DNA from: Deltaproteobacteria bacterium
GTDB taxonomy: Bacteria > UBA10199 > SPLOWO2-01-44-7
Direction of reading: 5' to 3'
Assembly (NCBI GenBank): GCA_016203765.1
Contig: JACQMB010000015.1
Span: 1-27,727 of the forward strand
Length of the DNA stretch: 27,727 nt
Under the pieces are notes generated by a model. The model did no database searches. It had not been told where the DNA came from and saw only the letters and a program-made list of their open reading frames with translations. Shown here in pieces: positions 7,019 to 15,693 of the stretch; position 1 is the first letter of the stretch; each line of letters opens with the position of its first letter. The translations under genes and the position numbers were made by a program.

Positions 7019-9454
7019 ATGCTTTCCGGAGCCGAAATCAGTTCTGTCATTCGCAACCGCATTGAGGCGGCCTGCCAAAGCGTGCCGGAAGAGGCGCAAG
7101 GAAACTGCGCTCGGCAGGTTTCCGCCAAAACGGCCGAGGCCGTTGACCTTCTTTGTGACAAGACCGCCCAACACCATGACATTTATGCCGAAGATTGCCG
7201 GGAACTGCTCTCCGGTTTTTTATGGAGAAATACCGAAGCGATTGATCAGGAAATTATAAGAAGCGGGCAGGAAGAGCTTCATCCCGTCATCGATGTTTTA
7301 AGAGGTTTCCCCCTGGAGACCACGCGGGGCAGACCCTTCACCGGCTTGACGGCCTTCATCGACGCGGAGGCGGAAGATTTTAAATCCACGCTCCCGCCGC
7401 CCTCGCCGCCAGTGCCACAGCCCCAACCGGAAAAAAGAAGGCCGCGCAGAAAAAGAGAGCCCGAACCTCCGGATGCCGGACGACCCGATCAGGGAGTGGT
7501 CAAGGTCCAAATGCCGGACGCCGACCGACCCGATTTGAAACCGGCCCGGCCCCAAGAACCGGATGCCGGGGCGGAAACCTCTGCCGGAGCACAGCAGACG
7601 GCCGCCCCTTCGCCTCCACCGGAAGATAAAAATCCTTTGGACATCCTCAAAATTTTGACGCCGAAACAATGGGCCATGGTCGGTGCGGGTGGCGTTGCGG
7701 GAATGCTTGCTTTTTGGGGAATCGGCCATTTTTATTTCCGTTTCAGAAACCGGCCGGGAGCGCCGGAGCCGCTCCACCCGAGCGGCTATCCCCGTTTGGG
7801 TGAACCAGCCTTCGTTACAGAATCGAGAAGACCTAAAAGAGCTTCCGAAACGCCCTTTGGAGAAAAAAGGACGGTTCTTGCTCCAATAGTACCTGACGAA
7901 ACTCCAACGCCACCCCCCCCCGCAGGACCGCCCCGCATTGGCAACGTGGAGGCCCTTGTCACCCAGATCGAAGTCTTGGCTGTGAAGAACCTGTCTAGAA
8001 TTGTTTCTCCCGACGTCTCCAACATCATCGCCCAGCTGATTTTGGATGATCGTGTCTGGAGGGCAAGTCTTGGCTCGGATTCCAGTTTGGACACTGCCAA
8101 AAAACTTTTGATCCGGGCTGATGTTTTAGCGGAATCAGAAAGTCCGGGGACCGGAACAATCACCGCTGAAACGGTCGGCCGAGCCCTTCGAGAAATGTTT
8201 AAAGGCAAGATCGATGAGGCTGTTCTAAATGGCATTTTGGCCAAGGCGGGGATAACCTTGCCCCTCCGCGTTTCCCCAGCGCCAGGAGGTCCCTCTGAAC
8301 CGACCTTTCCCCCCATGCTCGTTGAAGAGTTTGGGGGAGGGGAACAAACCATCATAAGAAACGCCGTCTACGTTCGCGTCGGGGCGATTCAGGTTGATGG
8401 AAACCCGGAGGTCGTCGCGCGGCAAATCCGAGATCTCGGTCAACCGGATGATGCAAGGTTGGCCAAAAGAATCCTTGCCGAATTTCTTGCCCTGCCGGAA
8501 GCCGAACAAGAAGAGTGGGTGCAAAGAGAGTATGAACGAGACCCGGCGTTTGACCCGAAAAGGCAGGAACAGCTCCCCGTCGATTTTGTTAAAAATAGGC
8601 TGGAGATGATCCAAAGAGAAAACATCGGTGTCGCCGAAAGAAAGCCGCCGGAGGAGCCAAAGGGGCCCAAAGGAAAGGGGCCGGGCGAGCCTCCCTCGGC
8701 TCCCAAACCGCCCGCGGCGGCGGCGAAGGGGGGCGAGGCTCCCAAAGGGGATGGCCAATTCGTTGACCCGTTCGCGGACGACCCGGATTTCTTGTTAGAA
8801 CGGAAGGCCGCCACACTTGAAAAGTATGGCGGGTTCTTCAACATCACGTTGATACTTGGCGCCATTGAAACTGCCGAACATTTCGGGTGGATCGGTGAAA
8901 AACAATACAAAATGACGCATGACGGGGTGACCGCCGCTTTTTTTATCGCCGACGCCGGTTTTCTGGCCGCCATGGCGGCGGGATGGCCCGGCGCAGAGGT
9001 TGGGGGTGGCCTCGCGAGTACCGCCGCAGATAAAACGGGTATTCCGTGGCTAAAAAGGGGAACACTCGGGAATAAGTATGTTGGCCTCGGCGGCGGCCTC
9101 GCCGGTTTCACCGCTTCTTTAAAGGCCGCCGGCCGCTTCGCGAAATACCGTGAATTTCACGCCGCCACCGCGGCGGGAACAAGACACGCCGTCCAAAGTG
9201 CCGCGCAGGTTGTGGGACGCACCGGGGCGGCCATCGAAGGCGGTCTAACCAGCGCCTGGCAAGGTTTTGCCACCGGCCTGCGCATGTACGGCAAAGAGGT
9301 GGCCGCCGTCGCCTCCGGTTACGCCGCCGCCGCTCAGATGGGAGCAAGGGTCTTGTTAAACGCCGGCGCCCGTTTTGCCACACCCATTTTCATCATCGGT
9401 GACATGAATGACATGCTCACTCCTCCTTCCGATGGACAAAATAACCGTATTTGA
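7019..9454 (+). CDS. Unknown 811-residue membrane protein with proline-rich linkers
   Basis: Not recognised. The N-terminal segment (residues 1-125) is hydrophilic with four cysteines (about C19, C29, C46, C60) and has no signal peptide. Residues about 125-210 are Pro/Arg/Glu-rich with recurring PDAGRPD/PDADRPD motifs. A single strong transmembrane helix follows near 217-238 (WAMVGAGGVAGMLAFWGIG). A second proline-rich linker leads to a helical domain at about 300-420, then a charged region and another Pro/Gly/Lys-rich linker near 540-575. The last 200 residues are rich in Gly and Ala, with weakly hydrophobic glycine-zipper-like segments. The multi-linker layout suggests an envelope-spanning or secreted structural protein, but no function can be named. 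AAGGAG lies 6 nt before the start, behind a sigma-28-like promoter. The coding sequence is intact over its full length. Confidence 0.85.
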   Translation: MLSGAEISSVIRNRIEAACQSVPEEAQGNCARQVSAKTAEAVDLLCDKTAQHHDIYAEDCRELLSGFLWRNTEAIDQEIIRSGQEELHPVIDVLRGFPLETTRGRPFTGLTAFIDAEAEDFKSTLPPPSPPVPQPQPEKRRPRRKREPEPPDAGRPDQGVVKVQMPDADRPDLKPARPQEPDAGAETSAGAQQTAAPSPPPEDKNPLDILKILTPKQWAMVGAGGVAGMLAFWGIGHFYFRFRNRPGAPEPLHPSGYPRLGEPAFVTESRRPKRASETPFGEKRTVLAPIVPDETPTPPPPAGPPRIGNVEALVTQIEVLAVKNLSRIVSPDVSNIIAQLILDDRVWRASLGSDSSLDTAKKLLIRADVLAESESPGTGTITAETVGRALREMFKGKIDEAVLNGILAKAGITLPLRVSPAPGGPSEPTFPPMLVEEFGGGEQTIIRNAVYVRVGAIQVDGNPEVVARQIRDLGQPDDARLAKRILAEFLALPEAEQEEWVQREYERDPAFDPKRQEQLPVDFVKNRLEMIQRENIGVAERKPPEEPKGPKGKGPGEPPSAPKPPAAAAKGGEAPKGDGQFVDPFADDPDFLLERKAATLEKYGGFFNITLILGAIETAEHFGWIGEKQYKMTHDGVTAAFFIADAGFLAAMAAGWPGAEVGGGLASTAADKTGIPWLKRGTLGNKYVGLGGGLAGFTASLKAAGRFAKYREFHAATAAGTRHAVQSAAQVVGRTGAAIEGGLTSAWQGFATGLRMYGKEVAAVASGYAAAAQMGARVLLNAGARFATPIFIIGDMNDMLTPPSDGQNNRI

Positions 9455-9467
9455 TATAACCTAAACC

Positions 9468-10133
9468 ATGACCGTCGCCGAATATATTCTGATCGCCTTT
9501 CCGGCCCTGATCGTCATCCTCAATCCCCTGATGGCGGCCAGTTCTTTCATGTCGATGACGATGAGCCAGTCCGACGCCGCGCAACTGCGCATCGCTAAAC
9601 GGGCTTGTATTACCGCCCTGATTGCCCTGATTGTCTTTTCCTTCGCCGGGCATCTCATCTTTCGCATCTTCAACATCACCGTGGAGGCTTTCCGGATTGC
9701 CGGCGGCATCATCCTTTTTACCATCGGCATGCAAATGCTGAAACTTCAGCCGAGTCGCATCAAACAGACGGAGGAGGAGAGGGAGGAGGCCCTGAAAAAA
9801 ACGCAGGACGTCGGGATTGTCCCCTTGGGAATCCCCATCCTGGTCGGTCCCGGCACGATCACAACCGTTTTGGTCCTGACCGCCGAAATCAACTGGCAGA
9901 ACAAGCTGATTGGCACCCTGCAAATGACCGGACTGCTGATCAGTTCCCTGTTAAGTACCGTCTTTATCTATTTTATTCTGATCAACTCCCGGCGGCTGAT
10001 CGATATCTTGAAAACCACCGGCATCGGCGTGATGACAAGGGTAATGGGATTGATCTTAACGGTGATCGCCACCCAATTTGTGATCAACGGGGTGAAGGGG
10101 TTGCTTCCGAAATTTGCCAGCCTTTTGTCATAA
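9468..10133 (+). CDS. MarC family integral membrane protein
   Basis: A 221-residue polytopic inner-membrane protein with about six hydrophobic segments. Family signatures are ALIVILNPL in the first helix, FRIAGGIILFTIGMQML around residues 75-91, PLGIPILVGPGTITT near 120-135, and RVMGLILTVIATQFVINGVKG at the C-terminus. MarC/YhcE-type proteins resemble transporters, but their substrate is not established and the name does not imply antibiotic resistance. The gene starts 13 bp after the 811-residue protein on the same strand and is probably cotranscribed with it. Its last 50 bp overlap the 3' end of the convergent atpC. No clear ribosome binding site precedes the ATG. Confidence 0.9.
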   Translation: MTVAEYILIAFPALIVILNPLMAASSFMSMTMSQSDAAQLRIAKRACITALIALIVFSFAGHLIFRIFNITVEAFRIAGGIILFTIGMQMLKLQPSRIKQTEEEREEALKKTQDVGIVPLGIPILVGPGTITTVLVLTAEINWQNKLIGTLQMTGLLISSLLSTVFIYFILINSRRLIDILKTTGIGVMTRVMGLILTVIATQFVINGVKGLLPKFASLLS

Positions 10134-10356
10134 CAACGACTTCGTTCTTTAAAACCTCTACGGCCCCCTCTTCAATGAAGGCCGGATTAGCCTTGGCCTC
10201 GCCGGAGCGGGCAACCATGATTCCTCTTCGCAAGAGCGCGATCATGGCGGCGTGGCCGGGCAGGATGGTCATTTGGCCTTCACTGCCGGGGAGGGTGACT
10301 GAATCCGCCTCCTGGTCTAAAACAAGTTTTTCCGGTGTGACTACTTTCAACTTCAT
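10084..10356 (-). CDS. atpC: F1Fo ATP synthase epsilon subunit, short form
   Basis: A 90-residue epsilon subunit consisting of only the N-terminal beta-sandwich. MKLKVVTPEKLVLDQEADSV, GSEGQMTILPGHA and FIEEGAVEVLKNEVVVMT are typical. Usual bacterial epsilon is about 130-140 residues and ends in a two-helix C-terminal domain that can inhibit ATP hydrolysis; that domain is absent. The TGA stop lies inside the convergent marC gene, whose conserved C-terminus runs through the region, so no hidden continuation is likely. Short epsilon forms exist in some phyla. The start codon overlaps the atpD stop (ATGA). Epsilon sits on the central rotor stalk and links gamma to the c-ring. Confidence 0.9.
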   Translation of the reverse strand: MKLKVVTPEKLVLDQEADSVTLPGSEGQMTILPGHAAMIALLRRGIMVARSGEAKANPAFIEEGAVEVLKNEVVVMTKGWQISEATPSPR

Positions 10357-11774
10357 TGTGTCAGTTTCTCCGCCTTGGCGATCGCCTCTTCAATCGTTCC
10401 CACCATGTAAAAGGCCTGCTCGGGGAGGTCGTCGTATTTGCCGGAGCAGAGCTCTTGAAACGAGCGGATGGTATCCGCCAGTTTCACGTATTTTCCCTCC
10501 AGGCCGGTAAACTGCGCGGCCACAAAGAAGGGTTGGGACAGAAATCGCTGAATTTTTCGGGCGCGCGCCACCGTCAGTTTGTCCTCCTCCGAAAGCTCGT
10601 CCATCCCCAAAATGGCGATAATGTCTTGAAGGTCTTTATAGCGTTGTAAAATCTGCTGGACATCTCTGGCCGTTTTATAGTGTTCCTCGCCGATCACCTC
10701 CGGCGTTAAAATTCGGGAGGTCGAATCGAGCGGGTCAACCGCCGGATAAATTCCCAGCTCGGCGATCTGCCGGGATAACACCGTGGTGGCATCCAAGTGG
10801 GCAAAAGTCGTTGCCGGCGCCGGGTCGGTTAGGTCGTCGGCCGGAACATAAATGGCTTGCACCGAGGTGATCGAGCCGTTTTTGGTGGTGGTGATTCGCT
10901 CCTGCAACTCCCCCATCTCCGTGCTTAACGTCGGTTGATAGCCCACCGCGGAGGGCATCCGGCCCAAAAGGGCGGAGACCTCCGAGCCGGCCTGGGTAAA
11001 TCTAAAAATGTTGTCGATAAACAAGAGGACATCCTGTTTTTCCTCGTCACGAAAATATTCGGCCACGGTCAGGGCCGAAAGACCCACGCGGGCCCTGGCC
11101 CCCGGCGGTTCGTTCATTTGCCCGTAGACCAGCGCGGTCCGCGCCAACACACCTGATTCCTTCATCTCCAGCCAGAGGTCGTTTCCCTCGCGGGTCCTCT
11201 CCCCGACCCCGCCGAAAACCGAGTAACCGCCGTGCTGTTGGGCCACGTTGTTGATCAGTTCCATGACAATGACCGTCTTGCCAACCCCAGCGCCGCCAAA
11301 GAGGCCGATCTTGCCGCCTCTCGGATAAGGGGCCAAGAGGTCGATCACCTTGATCCCGGTCTCAAACATCTCCACCTCGATTGATTGCTCCTCAAAGGAG
11401 GGGGCGAGGCGATGAATAGGATAAAGTTTGTCGGTTTTAACGGGACCCCCCTCATCGACCGGCTGACCCACCACGTTCAAGATTCTTCCCAAGACCTCTT
11501 TTCCCACCGGCATCTGGATCGGCTTGGCGGTATTCAAAACCTCCATCCCGCGGACCAAGCCGTCGGTCGAATCCATCGCCACGCACCGGACTGTGTTTTC
11601 TCCCACGTGCTGGGCCACCTCCAGGGTTAAATTAAGCGCCTCCTTGTTGATGGCCGGATTGGAAACGCGGAGCGCGGTATAAATTTCGGGAAGATTTTCC
11701 TCAAAGCGAACGTCGACTGCGGGGCCGATCACCTGAAGAACCTTGCCTGTCTTTGCCGAGCCATTGGTTGCCAT
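10353..11774 (-). CDS. atpD: F1Fo ATP synthase beta subunit
   Basis: A 473-residue catalytic subunit of F1, of full normal length. The Walker A P-loop GGAGVGKT is at 160-167, GERTREGNDL at 191-200, the Walker B region LLFIDNIFRF near 250-259, and the DELSEED lever motif at 392-398. Three copies alternate with alpha subunits and synthesise ATP from ADP and phosphate as gamma rotates. The gene follows atpG by about 10 bp and shares the ATGA junction with atpC. An AGGAGG-type site (ATAGGAGGAATGCA on the minus strand) precedes the ATG, though part of that match overlaps a second in-frame possibility. Confidence 0.98.
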   Translation of the reverse strand: MATNGSAKTGKVLQVIGPAVDVRFEENLPEIYTALRVSNPAINKEALNLTLEVAQHVGENTVRCVAMDSTDGLVRGMEVLNTAKPIQMPVGKEVLGRILNVVGQPVDEGGPVKTDKLYPIHRLAPSFEEQSIEVEMFETGIKVIDLLAPYPRGGKIGLFGGAGVGKTVIVMELINNVAQQHGGYSVFGGVGERTREGNDLWLEMKESGVLARTALVYGQMNEPPGARARVGLSALTVAEYFRDEEKQDVLLFIDNIFRFTQAGSEVSALLGRMPSAVGYQPTLSTEMGELQERITTTKNGSITSVQAIYVPADDLTDPAPATTFAHLDATTVLSRQIAELGIYPAVDPLDSTSRILTPEVIGEEHYKTARDVQQILQRYKDLQDIIAILGMDELSEEDKLTVARARKIQRFLSQPFFVAAQFTGLEGKYVKLADTIRSFQELCSGKYDDLPEQAFYMVGTIEEAIAKAEKLTQ

Positions 11775-11784
11775 TGCATTCCTC

Positions 11785-12663
11785 CTATCTCAAGGCCTCC
11801 GCCCCGCCGACAATGTCCATCAATTCCTTTGTAATGGCGGCCTGCCGGGCGCGGTTGAAAACCAGCGTCAAATAACCGATCATGTCGGATGCGTTCTTGG
11901 TGGCATTATCCATCGCGGCCATCCGGGCCGCCAATTCGGAGGCGACCGATTCCAAGAGACCGCCGTAAATCCGTGAAACCGCAAGTTCCCTCAACATTTT
12001 GTCCAGGACCGTGTATCCCGCGGGCTCCAGAATGTAATCAGCAGGCAGTCCGTGGTCCGTGGTCCGTGGTCCGTGGTCCAAGTCCTCCACGGGGAGCAAT
12101 TTTTTAAAAATAACCTCCTGAACCAGTGTCGATTTAAAAAAGTTATAGACCAGCCAGATTTCTCCGGTCTTGCCCTCTTCAAAACGCCGGATGGCAACTC
12201 TGGCCAGCTCTTCGGCTATCTTGCGGTCCAGGTTTTCGTAAAGGCCGGTGGCCGCCTCCGTAATCTCCAGGCGTTTGGCCTTAAAATAATCCCTCCCCTT
12301 TTTTCCGATGAGGCGCGCCTCGGTGCGGATATTTTGTTCGCGGCAGTTTTTGAGCGTCTCTTCGACCTTTCTCAATAAATTGCTGTTGAACCCGCCGCAG
12401 AGGCCCCGGTCGGAGGTCAAAATCAAAAATTCCTTTTTGCCCGGTTTCCCTTTGGCCACGGTCAAGGGGTGGGGATCGTCCCGCCACGCCCGGACCAGCC
12501 TGCCGGCTGTTACCTCCACCGCCGCGACATAGGCCCGGGCATGGGTGGCTGCCTGCTGGGCGCGGCGCAGTTTGGCCGCGGCCACCATTTTCATCGCCTT
12601 TGTGATCTTTTGCGTGTTTTTCACCGAGTGGATCCGTTTTTTGATTGTTTTGAGTGATTGCAT
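11785..12663 (-). CDS. atpG: F1Fo ATP synthase gamma subunit (with 7-bp repeat insertion)
   Basis: A 292-residue central-stalk subunit of about normal length. The N-terminal helix MQSLKTIKKRIHSVKNTQKITKAMKMVAAAKLRR (residues 1-34) and the C-terminal helix with MDNATKNASDMI and FNRARQAAITKEL are the two coiled-coil parts of the rotor shaft. TSDRGLCGGFN near residue 80 is a standard core motif. Between LLPVEDL and the YxLEP segment, a loop near residues 195-206 reads DHGPRTTDHGLPAD and is encoded by a 7-bp tandem repeat (12048-12079). This loop is variable in the family, so the insertion should be tolerated. The gene follows atpA by about 18 bp. Confidence 0.96.
   Translation of the reverse strand: MQSLKTIKKRIHSVKNTQKITKAMKMVAAAKLRRAQQAATHARAYVAAVEVTAGRLVRAWRDDPHPLTVAKGKPGKKEFLILTSDRGLCGGFNSNLLRKVEETLKNCREQNIRTEARLIGKKGRDYFKAKRLEITEAATGLYENLDRKIAEELARVAIRRFEEGKTGEIWLVYNFFKSTLVQEVIFKKLLPVEDLDHGPRTTDHGLPADYILEPAGYTVLDKMLRELAVSRIYGGLLESVASELAARMAAMDNATKNASDMIGYLTLVFNRARQAAITKELMDIVGGAEALR
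12048..12079. repeat. 7-bp tandem repeat GTCCGTG x4.5 inside atpG
   Basis: Four perfect copies of GTCCGTG (12048-12075) followed by GTCC. The unit is not a multiple of three, so gain or loss of one or two units would shift the atpG frame, while three units would preserve it. It encodes the DHGPRTTDHG loop on the minus strand. Confidence 0.9.
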
Positions 12664-12681
12664 GGCAGAAGGACCTGGGAC

Positions 12682-14190
12682 CTAAATAGTAAATATCTCC
12701 TTAAATTGTTTTAACAAATTATCAATTTTCCCCTTTAAATCATCGGTCAATTCAGTCTTCTCCCGGATTTCGCGCAGCAACTGGGAGTGTTTGGTTTCAA
12801 CAAAAGAGTGAAGTTCGGTTAGATAGCGCCTAAATTGTCCCACGGGATATTCGTCCACCCAGCCGTTGGTGCCGGCATAAATTTCCAAAACCTGTTTTTC
12901 GACCGGCATCGGCTGGTACTGACCTTGTTTGAGAATTTCCACCAGACGCTCGCCGCGATTCAACTGCTTTTGCGTGGCCGGATCGAGGTCGGAGCCAAAC
13001 TGAGCAAAGGCGGCCATCTCCCGGTACTGCGCCAAATCCAGGCGCAACGTCCCGGCGATCTTTTTCATCGCCTTGATTTGGGCGGCACCCCCCACGCGCG
13101 AGACCGACAAGCCGACGTTGATCGCCGGACGAACGCCGGAGTAAAAGAGATCGGCCTCCAAATAAATTTGGCCGTCGGTAATCGAAATCACGTTGGTCGG
13201 AATGTAGGCCGAGACATCGCCGGCCTGCGTTTCAATGATGGGGAGGGCGGTCAAAGATCCGCCGCCGTTTTTCTCGGAGAGTTTGGCCGCCCGCTCCAAC
13301 AGACGAGAGTGGATATAAAAGACATCGCCCGGAAAGGCCTCCCGGCCGGGCGGGCGCCTCAACAACAGGGATAACTGCCGATAGGCCACGGCGTGTTTGG
13401 ATAAATCATCATAGACCAACAAGGCGTGCCGTCCGGAATCTCTAAAATATTCCCCCATCGTGACGCCGGCATAGGGAGACAAAAACTGCAACGGGGCCGG
13501 GTCGGAGGCGTTGGCCGCAACGACCGTGGTATATTCCATCGCGCCGAATTGCTTGAGCTTGTCGACCACCCGCGCCACGGTCGAGACTTTTTGGCCGATC
13601 GCCACGTAGATGCAAAAAACGTCCTGCCCTTTTTGATTGATAATCGTGTCGATGGCCACGGCGGTTTTTCCGGTCTGGCGGTCACCGATGATCAGCTCCC
13701 GTTGGCCGCGCCCGATGGGGGTCATGGCGTCAATGGCCTTGAGGCCGGTTTGCAACGGCTGATGCACGGGGCGCCGGGCCACGATGCCGGGCGCCTTGAT
13801 TTCCACGTGGCGGACCTCTTTGGTCTGAACGGGACCGAGTCCGTCTACCGGTTGGCCCAGGGCATTGACCACGCGGCCGAGCAGGGCCTCTCCCACGGGG
13901 ACTTCCGCAATGCGCCAGGTCCGTTTGACCGGATCCCCTTCGCGAAGTTCCTTGTCCTCCCCCATGATGGCGCAACCAACGTTGTCTTCTTCCAGATTCA
14001 AAACAATCCCTCGAATCCCGTGAGGGAATTCCAGCAGTTCCCCCGCCATCGCCTTTTCCAGGCCGTAGATGCGGGCAATCCCATCCCCCACCGTTAAAAT
14101 CTGGCCGGTCTCTTCCTGACCGACGGCTTTATCGTAACCTTTGATCTGCTCTTTAATAATTTGACTGATTTCTTCCGCCCTTATGTCCAT
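12682..14190 (-). CDS. atpA: F1Fo ATP synthase alpha subunit
   Basis: A 502-residue non-catalytic nucleotide-binding subunit of F1, of full normal length. The Walker A motif GDRQTGKT lies at 169-176, YAGVTMGEYFRDSGRHALLVYDD spans the Walker B region, and AINVGLSVSRVGGAAQIKAMK is characteristic. The N-terminal segment MDIRAEEISQIIKEQI is where the delta subunit binds. The start overlaps the end of atpH by 10 bp. The product alternates with beta in the F1 hexamer on the cytoplasmic side of the inner membrane. Confidence 0.98.
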   Translation of the reverse strand: MDIRAEEISQIIKEQIKGYDKAVGQEETGQILTVGDGIARIYGLEKAMAGELLEFPHGIRGIVLNLEEDNVGCAIMGEDKELREGDPVKRTWRIAEVPVGEALLGRVVNALGQPVDGLGPVQTKEVRHVEIKAPGIVARRPVHQPLQTGLKAIDAMTPIGRGQRELIIGDRQTGKTAVAIDTIINQKGQDVFCIYVAIGQKVSTVARVVDKLKQFGAMEYTTVVAANASDPAPLQFLSPYAGVTMGEYFRDSGRHALLVYDDLSKHAVAYRQLSLLLRRPPGREAFPGDVFYIHSRLLERAAKLSEKNGGGSLTALPIIETQAGDVSAYIPTNVISITDGQIYLEADLFYSGVRPAINVGLSVSRVGGAAQIKAMKKIAGTLRLDLAQYREMAAFAQFGSDLDPATQKQLNRGERLVEILKQGQYQPMPVEKQVLEIYAGTNGWVDEYPVGQFRRYLTELHSFVETKHSQLLREIREKTELTDDLKGKIDNLLKQFKEIFTI

Positions 14191-14723
14191 GTTGCCTCCC
14201 TAAGTCTCTTCAGTTCGCCGGCCAGGCTGGCGTCATAGAGGGTATCTCCCACGGTCACTTGAAAACCGCCGAGCAGAGCCGGTTTTTCTTCGATCTCAAA
14301 CTCAACCTTTCTGCCGGTCAACTTCTCCAAGGATTTTTTTAATTCATCCCTGAGGGCCTCCAGGCTTGTTTGCTCCGCCGCCGAAACCTTCGCCACCAAC
14401 CTGTTTTCGCTGGCCAGGGTCAGGTCAGCGAAGGCCTTCGCCATCGCCATAAAATGGCCGATCCTCCGTCTTTGGACGGCCAGCTTTAAAAAATTTTTCA
14501 CCCATGGGGACAAAAGCAATTTCCCGGACAGACTTTCAACAATCTTTTCTTTCTTCTCCGGTTTTAATTCCCGCAAAGAAAGAAGTTTCAACATCGCCGG
14601 CTCCGCGGCGAAGGCCTTCTTCAGGCGGCCCAGCTCCTCGCCGAAACGCTCCAGCAGTTTTTCCTCCAGCCCAAGATCAAACAGGGCCTTGGCGTATCGT
14701 TTAGCTAATACCTGTTCGCGCAC
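14181..14723 (-). CDS. atpH: F1Fo ATP synthase delta subunit (OSCP)
   Basis: A 180-residue peripheral-stalk subunit. LAKRYAKALFDLGLEE near the N-terminus and ALLGGFQVTVGDTLYDASLAGELKRLRE at the C-terminus are the two conserved blocks of the delta/OSCP family. It caps the F1 hexamer through the alpha N-termini and holds the b/b' stalk. It overlaps atpF upstream by 23 bp and atpA downstream by 10 bp, in keeping with a tightly coupled operon. Length is normal. Confidence 0.95.
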   Translation of the reverse strand: MREQVLAKRYAKALFDLGLEEKLLERFGEELGRLKKAFAAEPAMLKLLSLRELKPEKKEKIVESLSGKLLLSPWVKNFLKLAVQRRRIGHFMAMAKAFADLTLASENRLVAKVSAAEQTSLEALRDELKKSLEKLTGRKVEFEIEEKPALLGGFQVTVGDTLYDASLAGELKRLREATWT

Positions 14724-15183
14724 CTTTCACCCTTTCCAAATGCCCAATCCCCCACCGGGCCAGGCGCTCCTGGTCGGCGGGACCAACCTCCTGCTGCAAT
14801 TTCTTTTGCGCCAAATCGACGGCCAGCAGAAAGGTCTTTCGCCTTAAAATGTGCCGCGCCTTGTTCAACTCCTGCTCCGTCATTCTTTTGGCGTCTTCCC
14901 TGATTTTTTCCGAATATTTTTGGGCCTTTTGAATGAGATTTTTCTTTTCCGTCTCCCCTTCGCTTTGAAATTCTTTTTTCAGGTTTTCGATTTCCAGGCC
15001 GGCGATGTCGAGGCGCTTCTTATAATCCTCCAGGCGGGCTTCGATCACTTTTTTTTGTTTGGCTATTTTTTCCAACTCTTGATGGATCCTTTCGCTCCGG
15101 TCTCCCAAAAAATCGAGAAGCGGCTCCCGCAAAAAATAGGCCAACACACCAACAAAAAGAATGAAGTTGATCCATTCCATCAT
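14701..15183 (-). CDS. atpF: F1Fo ATP synthase b subunit
   Basis: A 160-residue peripheral-stalk subunit with one short N-terminal membrane helix (WINFILFVGVLAYFL, about residues 4-18) and a long charged coiled coil (about 25-130) with heptad-like Lys/Glu patterning. The second of two tandem b-type genes; the product should pair with the upstream b' as a heterodimer. Two ATG codons are adjacent at 15183 and 15180, and the first overlaps the stop of the upstream gene as ATGATG/TGA. Which of the two b-type genes is formally b and which b' is assigned by order. Confidence 0.92.
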   Translation of the reverse strand: MMEWINFILFVGVLAYFLREPLLDFLGDRSERIHQELEKIAKQKKVIEARLEDYKKRLDIAGLEIENLKKEFQSEGETEKKNLIQKAQKYSEKIREDAKRMTEQELNKARHILRRKTFLLAVDLAQKKLQQEVGPADQERLARWGIGHLERVKGARTGIS

Positions 15184-15629
15184 TGGAATGCCCTCCCCAG
15201 GAGTTTTTCGGCCAGGGTCCGGCTCATCCCCTCGGCCTGGGCCTCCAGTTTTTTTGACGCCGCTTCGGTCTCTTTTTGAATGGCCCGGCTCGCCTTTTCC
15301 ATCTGGGCGAGACTGGCCCCCCTGGCCTCCTGAATGATTCTTTGTCCCTGGGCTTCCCCCTCACGGCGGATCGCCTCTTTCATCTGGAAGGCCTCTTTTC
15401 TGGCCTCATGGATTTTGCCTTCGTACTCCTTAACCAGGCCCTCCGTTTGCTTGGTCAGTTCCTCGATTCTGGTCTGATCCCCCTTGGTTTTCTCCCGTCG
15501 GAGCCTGATAATTCTTAAGACCGGTTTAAAGACAAAATGGTTGAGGGCCGCCAAGACCGTCAAAAAGATGGCCAGTTGCGTGAAAAGTGTTTTATCGGGC
15601 ATCAGCTGAACTTCGGTACTGAGCAACAT
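15180..15629 (-). CDS. atpF: F1Fo ATP synthase b' subunit
   Basis: A 149-residue b-type stalk protein: MPDKTLFTQLAIFLTVLAALNHFVFKPV gives one membrane helix (about residues 13-33), followed by a continuous charged coiled coil. Paired b/b' genes upstream of atpH occur in deltaproteobacteria, cyanobacteria and alphaproteobacteria. MPDK at residue 10 is an alternative start; neither start has a clear ribosome binding site. It follows the bactofilin gene after 64 bp on the same strand, so the ATP synthase genes may be transcribed from the par promoter as well as from a local one. Confidence 0.9.
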   Translation of the reverse strand: MLLSTEVQLMPDKTLFTQLAIFLTVLAALNHFVFKPVLRIIRLRREKTKGDQTRIEELTKQTEGLVKEYEGKIHEARKEAFQMKEAIRREGEAQGQRIIQEARGASLAQMEKASRAIQKETEAASKKLEAQAEGMSRTLAEKLLGRAFQ

Positions 15630-15693
15630 GGCAGGCGGGAGTCTTAGACGATCAGGCCGCGGTTGACAACACCTAATTGGGCCGGATCACTGT

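Noticed and set aside
13426..14097. 223-codon plus-strand open frame
   Set aside because: It lies opposite atpA, whose reading frame is certain.
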